Assembly (NCBI RefSeq): GCF_943734655.1
Contig: NC_071354.1
Coordinates: 38,527,347-38,591,346 of the forward strand
Length of the DNA stretch: 64,000 nucleotides
DNA from: Sabethes cyaneus
Lineage: Eukaryota; Arthropoda; Insecta; Diptera; Culicidae
Reading direction: 5' to 3'
Under the pieces are notes generated by a model. The model was not told the origin of the DNA. It searched no databases and saw nothing but the letters and a program-made list of their open reading frames with translations. Position 1 is the stretch's first letter. Each line of letters opens with the position of its first letter. Position numbers and translations under genes: made by a program. Positions 55,560 to 64,000 of the stretch are shown here, one piece after another.

Positions 55560-55778
55560 GCAAAGCGAAACCTAGGTGCTACATTCCGTTAGCGAAATTT
55601 GACCTTCTATTTTTTTTTTTGTACGACAGACTTCGCAGCCAGTTGTTAGAGTACAAAACAATTACAGGGTCAGATGCTACGATTCTAACTCTAACAGCCT
55701 CTCCCAGTCGAGATTCGAATATACGACGATTGGCTGGATTAGGCCAGCATCGTACCGCGAGGCCAACTGGGAAGTTTA
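55560..55778 (-). mobile_element. tRNA-derived SINE, family S, with 9-bp TSD
   Basis: Flanked by tttctaata at 55551-55559 and 55779-55787. The minus strand reads 'ttggcctcgcggtacgatgc' (A-box region), a B-box-like attcgaatct, 'ttttgtactctaacaactgg', 'gctgcgaagtctgtcgtac', an A run and the tail 'tagcacctaggtttcgcttt'. It is 219 bp, full length. Confidence 0.88.
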
Positions 55779-55901
55779 TTTCTAATAAAATTTGAAAAAT
55801 TGCGTGTGTATATACTTTACCCAATTGTTTAATTTACAAGTTGTAAAATAGTTCGAGTATTTCACAATGCCCAAACAAATTGCTTCAGTCAAAAATAATA
55901 A

Positions 55902-56010
55902 CACCTAACAAGCCAGTCGCTCGTTATATGTTCGAATCTTGTTTGGAAGAAACTGTTAGAGCTAATAGGATCGCAATACTATCCCCGCAATTGTACTGTA
56001 AATACTCTTG
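55902..56010 (+). repeat. tRNA-derived SINE, family S, partial head
   Basis: 'aacaagccagtcgctcgtta' and 'tatgttcgaatcttgt' (B-box) match the family head; the body is truncated after 'attgtactgtaaatact'. It lies close to, and in opposite orientation from, the copy at 55560-55778. Confidence 0.7.
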
Positions 56011-56149
56011 CGTTTTTTTTATATTTTTTTTATATTTTTTTAATAACCCTCCACACATCCTCGTTACCAAAAAGCTCACACAGAGAGCCCCCTGGTATCG
56101 GACACTTACAGACCTCAGCTAGTAGGAAAAAACTGGACAGCGAACAAAC

Positions 56150-57227
56150 GTGACGTTACCCTTAGCTAAAGTTTTCGATACATCATTGACGACGGGAGTT
56201 TTCCCCGAGTACTGGAAGGATTCCTTTGTTTTTCCTGTGGGCAAAAAGGGGTGCAACCGAACCTTTGCCAATAACCGTGGTATTGCTGTCTTAAGTGCTG
56301 TCTCTAAATTATTTGAGCTAATTGTTCTGGAAACGTCGATCCAACATTGCTCACACTGGATCTCTCCTGACAAGCATGCATTTATGCCAAAGCGCTCGAC
56401 GACAACCAATTTAATCGCCTTTACATCGTTCATCATCCATCCAATGCAAAAAGGGAATCAAGTTGACGCCATATATATGGACTTTTCTGCGGCTTTCGAC
56501 CGTATACACCATGAGATAGGCATCTCTAAATACCACAAGATGGGTATTTACGACACTCTGCTAACTTGGCTTCGCTCTTATCTCATTAGCGGAACTATGT
56601 CAGTCAAAATCGGCGAATGCGCTTCGTCACCCTTCGCGGTAACCTTCGGCGTTCCCCAAGGCAGTCATTTGGGACCGTTCCTGTTTCTGCTGCATATGAA
56701 TGACCTGAACATGATCCTGAAATGTTTGAGATTATCATATACTGATGGTTTGAAAATGTACCATACGTCCCTAATGACGTCCACTTCTTGCAACAGAATC
56801 TGGAGACCTTTAACGAAAGGTGCCGAATTAACTAGATGTTCTTGAATTAACGTTCAAAAACTACATTTCCTTCGTTGTATCCAGAGCTTCCTCACAACTA
56901 GGATTTCTATTCCGCTTTGCTAAAAGCTTCAAATGCCTAAAACCTATACATTGCTCGCTGGTTCGTCTTATGCTGGAATAATGCAATTCTTCGGATTGAA
57001 GCAGTTCAGCGAAAATTTATTCGGTTTGCTCTGCGACACCTACGCTGGTGTGCCCCACGTAACCTGCCGAGTTACGAAAGCCGTTGCGAGCTGAAAATGT
57101 AGAGCCGGTGGAAGAAAGTTCAAGGAAATATCAATTGTTCTGCATTGCTTAGACGCCTTGATATCAATACTAGCAGACGTAATCTTCGTTTGCACGCCTT
57201 CCTCGTCAATCGGCACTTAAGAACTAA
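56150..57227 (+). pseudogene. Jockey-like RT, long fragment with dead active site
   Basis: An open frame of about 230 codons (56150-56845) covers most of the RT domain: 'FPEYWKDSFVFPVGKKG', 'PDKHAFMPKRSTTTNLIAFT', 'AIYMDFSAAFDRIHH' (motif A, near residue 110), 'FAVTFGVPQGSHLGPFLFLL' (near 175) and 'RLSYTDGLKMYH', where the family has YADD. Loss of the second Asp kills catalysis. Downstream in other frames are 'RIEAVQRKFIRFALRHLRW' and 'LLRRLDINTSRRNLRLHAFL'. The remnant runs straight into the (TCTG)n array at 57228. Confidence 0.85.
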
Positions 57228-60440
<3,213 letters not shown>

Positions 60441-60722
60441 AAAGCTGTTAAAGTGATTATAATCAAATAAAAAAAACAATATTAAGTAAAAAGGAAAAAC
60501 ACCCCGTTGTGGTTAATCCCATGAAGACTTGCTGGTGTGACTGTCGGCAACGCATTGCCTGTTTATATTGCACTTACCAAGTAGACTACACTTTATCTTC
60601 TCGGCGGTAGTAAGAAAAAGCAGTCATACAAAAATAATATCGTCTCAAGAGGAGTGTGTGGTGCTTATGCAGAATGATAGAATTGCAGAATAAAACAAAA
60701 CTTCCAGACTACCTAATATAAC
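60441..60722. other. Spacer, nothing recognised
   Basis: AT-rich sequence with A runs near 60468-60500 and no feature. Confidence 0.4.
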
Positions 60723-60795
60723 GGGTGGCAGTAGTTTAGTGAGTAAAACATCTGAGTACCAACCGAAAGTGCGTGGGTACGAGCCCCACCGGCCA
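60723..60795 (+). repeat. tRNA-like sequence, probably a SINE head
   Basis: An A-box-like 'tagtttagtgagtaaa' and a perfect T-arm (GTGGG tacgagc CCCAC) at normal tRNA spacing. The acceptor stem does not pair well, so it is more likely a SINE head or pseudogene than a working tRNA. Confidence 0.45.
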
Positions 60796-63700
60796 TTGCA
60801 CAACCTAATACACTTTTCGTCTATTTCAATTTTTTCAGTTCATCCAATTAACCATTCTTCGCATCAGATACTTCCTTTCTTTTCAAAAAAGAATATCAAG
60901 TCGTCCATATGGGGACTATCATAAACCAGGCGGATTATTAGAAATAGGGGAATGACCAGAAACAACGCATCATAAAAATTATTATTAAATAAATGGATGT
61001 AAAATAAATGAATAAATAAAATATACGTAACCGTAAATGACGTAAACTACCCGGGGGTCTACATAACCTATAATGACTACGAGGGATGTTTTTTATGGAC
61101 ACCATCTAAATAGGTTGTAGCGTTCTGTTTTCCGCTCAAAGGTATGAATAAATATGTTATTGTTATGTATTGTTATTGAAATTTTATAACAATTGAAGTT
61201 TCACAATTTAGTGATTAAGCTTGGCACGTGATGGCCCAACCAAAAATTAAAGAAAATGAATTACCTTTCAATTTTCATCAAATTATCCACGCTATGCTAA
61301 AAGCTATTCGAACCACTGCCAAAATTGCATGTAAAGTTAACTGGAATGTTCTACTTTGCGCACATATTTCACTCTTAGAATCGCCTATGGTTGTTTCCAG
61401 CAGAGCACACTACACTTCGTAAATTCCGTAATTGCCAAATACTGTGTAAATGCATCACAAGCGTAATACTTTTGGCTAGTAACAGTGCGTATACTCACAT
61501 TTGATGTTGCTGGCTGTACTGGTCATACAACAGTCAAACGCACGAAAGAGACTCTAAATTAAATTATTTCCTAACGATCCTGTGGCTGTCCCGGGAGCGC
61601 AATGACGGTCCTAGCTGCGGATATCGTTTACATTTGCAATGGGACCACACCACGTGATGATGCAACTGCGCTTTGTTTGTTATCGTCATCACATTTGGCG
61701 CTTTGCTTTCGGTAATGTTTACAGGATGGCGGCACATATTTCGCAGAAATTAAACTTTCGCAATCCCTTGTACTAGATACAGCTGCACAAAGTTTTCCCA
61801 TTAGAACAACACCAATAGCATTGAGCTCATTCGAGCATTAGATTCAATTCATCCTGTCAGCCCGGGAATGGTTCAGCTGGAACAAGAAACACACGACTGC
61901 GACTACGACGATGACGACGACAACAAGCGAAACGTAATCAATTTACTAATCCAGCCAATGGCACAGAAATGTGATCAACAACAAAATCAATTACACACAT
62001 ACACCAAATAGACGAAAAACTTTGCCTTGCTTGCAATAATCCACTCCGACTTCAACTCTTCAGCAAATGGAAACTCTCCGTCAGACGGAGATCTTGCATT
62101 TGCACCGAAACGTTCCGTCCCGTCTCAGTCTTCTTTCTCGCACGATCTTCTTTAACAAAAACGAGAATCAGCAAAGGGCGGCCCAGGAGCAGGAAAACTT
62201 TGCATCACGCTTCACACTTTTCCATAAACTACATACGTACTAGGAAAGAACTTCGGCTGAAAAGATTCGCACAAAACTTTTCTAATCAACTTTATTGGCA
62301 CCGTCGGCCAACCACCTGTCCTTGAGAATGCCATGCATGACTGTCTCACGCAACACACGAAACAGATGGCACATATCGCTCCGAACTCGTATCGGTTCTT
62401 AATTTCAGATAATACCATTTAATCTCCTAATAGTTTTCCTGCCTCAATCGACTGCCCACCAGCATGAGAACCTCGCCGTCAAGGATCAATGAAATGAATG
62501 GAGAAACACCCCGTGCGGTTAAGATCACAAAACATTCCGCCAGTAACAAACTTTATCTTGGAGACGCTAACTGATTCCTTTCTAGTTGACTTGGTGAGAC
62601 GGGTAGGAGATCCTGAAATGGCAGAAGGAGAAGAGGAACGGTTCATAGCATGCAAGTTGCACTTACATACTCCGATGTGGTGCAAGCCAGACGCTGATTA
62701 AACTAATTCGGTGCCTCTAATGGAGAATTAACGTGGTTTACCCGAAAGTCGAGGGCCAATGTTATCTCTCCCTCGTGTGCCTGGGAAAGTTTCCCGAGCG
62801 AGCAATTGAAACGAAAAGTCGTTGGATGCGATAGCCGGTGCTGTTACACCACGCTGACATGCGACATGGGAAATTTGTCAAATGTTCTATATTGTTAGGT
62901 TAGGTAGAGCCATTTGGTAAACTTTGAGATGGGTCGTCGGGACAGCTTGCCGCATCCGTTTGTAGAAAATAGCCAACCAGTTTGAATTTGAGTTGGGAAC
63001 TGTTGTTCGATTGTATTGTAATTGATTCACGGGAAGTTTTCTCATTTAACTGAATGCAAATCCTGTGAATTTAATTACCACCGGTTTGAACGACTAAGGT
63101 TAAAGTTAAAATTGGAATATTTATTTTGCGATACAGATTGATACATTTTGATATTTTTTCTATTAGTATCCATGCAACTGGAACACATAATGCGGTGGAC
63201 TTTCGGCAAAAGTCTAAACTTGACGACGTTTAGCAATTTGAAATGAAACAGAAAATTAAATTTCTACTTGAATTGGTACTTCTAGGGGATCAAACAAACA
63301 CACAATAATATGTTGGTAGCGATGAAATAAACCAATAACAGCTAGCCAGTAGTGTGGAAAAACGTTTAACGGTTGAAAAATTTGTGTGTCTTCTGGCTGG
63401 TTCCAGTAATTTGCAGCCGATAAAAGCCGTTTCCAGGAAACTGAGTTACAGTGTCCAGTTTTCATAGCTTTCGACAATATCGGATTTAAATTACGCAGTA
63501 AGTTTTTTTCACGCAGAATTTTTAAACGAAAAAAATCGCCCGAAAAAGCAGAATGAAATCGGCTAACAAAGCATGAAATTCACTTTCCGCAACCGGTTTC
63601 TTTTCCAGTCTGGCAGCATATAATCCGTTTACAATAAATTGAGTTGACAGAGAACTTCGAAGTGATCTGTTTCACTCCCGGTGGGAAATCCTCGGAAACT

Positions 63701-64000
63701 GTTCTTGGAAAGTGTAGCAAACAGAATATATTTGTCCAGAGTCCATCTCGAGGGGACCTTTATCAAGAAGGATTACACGCATTCTATTAGAAGATTTTCA
63801 CACTTTCCTCCCCGTTCGATGTATTTGCCACCGCCCAAACCATTAATCACAATTTTGCCGGAGAGTATCATATTGGAATTTCGGACCGCTCAATTCCACC
63901 AGTCCAGGGGGTCCGGGTCTCTTGCGGCGTTGCAAAGATGTTACTGAAACAAATTAGGCAAAGTGTTGATAAGGATTGATAGGCAGAACTGTGCGTTGAG
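60796..64000. other. Mostly unique sequence, no gene identified
   Basis: No repeat family of this window recurs here. Frames at 61228-61422, 62212-62701, 63256-63477 and 63681-63947 show no domain. A run of GAC/ACG triplets lies at about 61898-61925. It could be intron or regulatory DNA. Confidence 0.4.

Overview
This window reads as intergenic or intronic DNA from a large, repeat-rich arthropod genome. I think it is a dipteran and most likely a mosquito. The basis is many decayed non-LTR retrotransposons of RTE-like and Jockey-like type, tRNA-derived SINEs, TA-, TTAA- and 8-bp-duplicating MITEs, fragments of an IS630-Tc1-mariner transposase of the 'APELRPIEKxWAIMK' type, and AT-rich spacer. 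The species is inference. I see no complete protein-coding gene, no rRNA, no intact tRNA, no CRISPR array and no operon. Nearly every long open frame lies inside a tandem repeat or is a fragment of reverse transcriptase.

Layout. 0-10 kb: a SINE, a hAT-like MITE carrying a second hAT-like MITE with perfect TSDs, an ITm transposase N-terminus beside a 1.25-kb foldback element, a 13-bp minisatellite, and an interspersed repeat ('family 1') whose tail was hit by an RTE-like insertion with a 15-bp TSD. 10-15 kb: mostly unique sequence, with one weak candidate promoter and first exon near 12.9-13.4 kb. 15-22.6 kb: a 186-bp TA MITE, a TTAA-flanked element with a 390-bp internal hairpin, an RTE-like element (endonuclease plus RT) interrupted by a MITE, and a 1.7-kb palindrome built of ~150-bp units. 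23-32 kb: an ITm transposase C-terminus, a perfect 25-bp hairpin, two purine-rich arrays, two SINEs with exact 13- and 14-bp TSDs, a pogo-like MITE and a 12-bp minisatellite. 35-48 kb: Jockey-like and RTE-like fragments with nested insertions (family 1 in Jockey, a SINE in family 1, an RTE copy in a hAT-like element in another RTE copy, and a TA element in a MITE). 48-52.5 kb: a second 12-bp array, family 1 in reverse, and a hexamer/18-mer array. 55.5-60.5 kb: SINEs, a Jockey-like RT fragment, a ~1.6-kb pure (TCTG)n run, a ~1-kb 17-bp array, and a hAT-like MITE inside that array. 60.5-64 kb: unremarkable.

The parts do not form a pathway. What the sequence shows is a stratigraphy of insertions that can be ordered relative to one another, plus an unusual density of tandem arrays, several of which abut or lie inside mobile elements. 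All coordinates come from reading the sequence by eye. Boundaries marked by an exact TSD are base-precise; the others are good to about 10-50 bases. Family names are by resemblance, since no database was searched.
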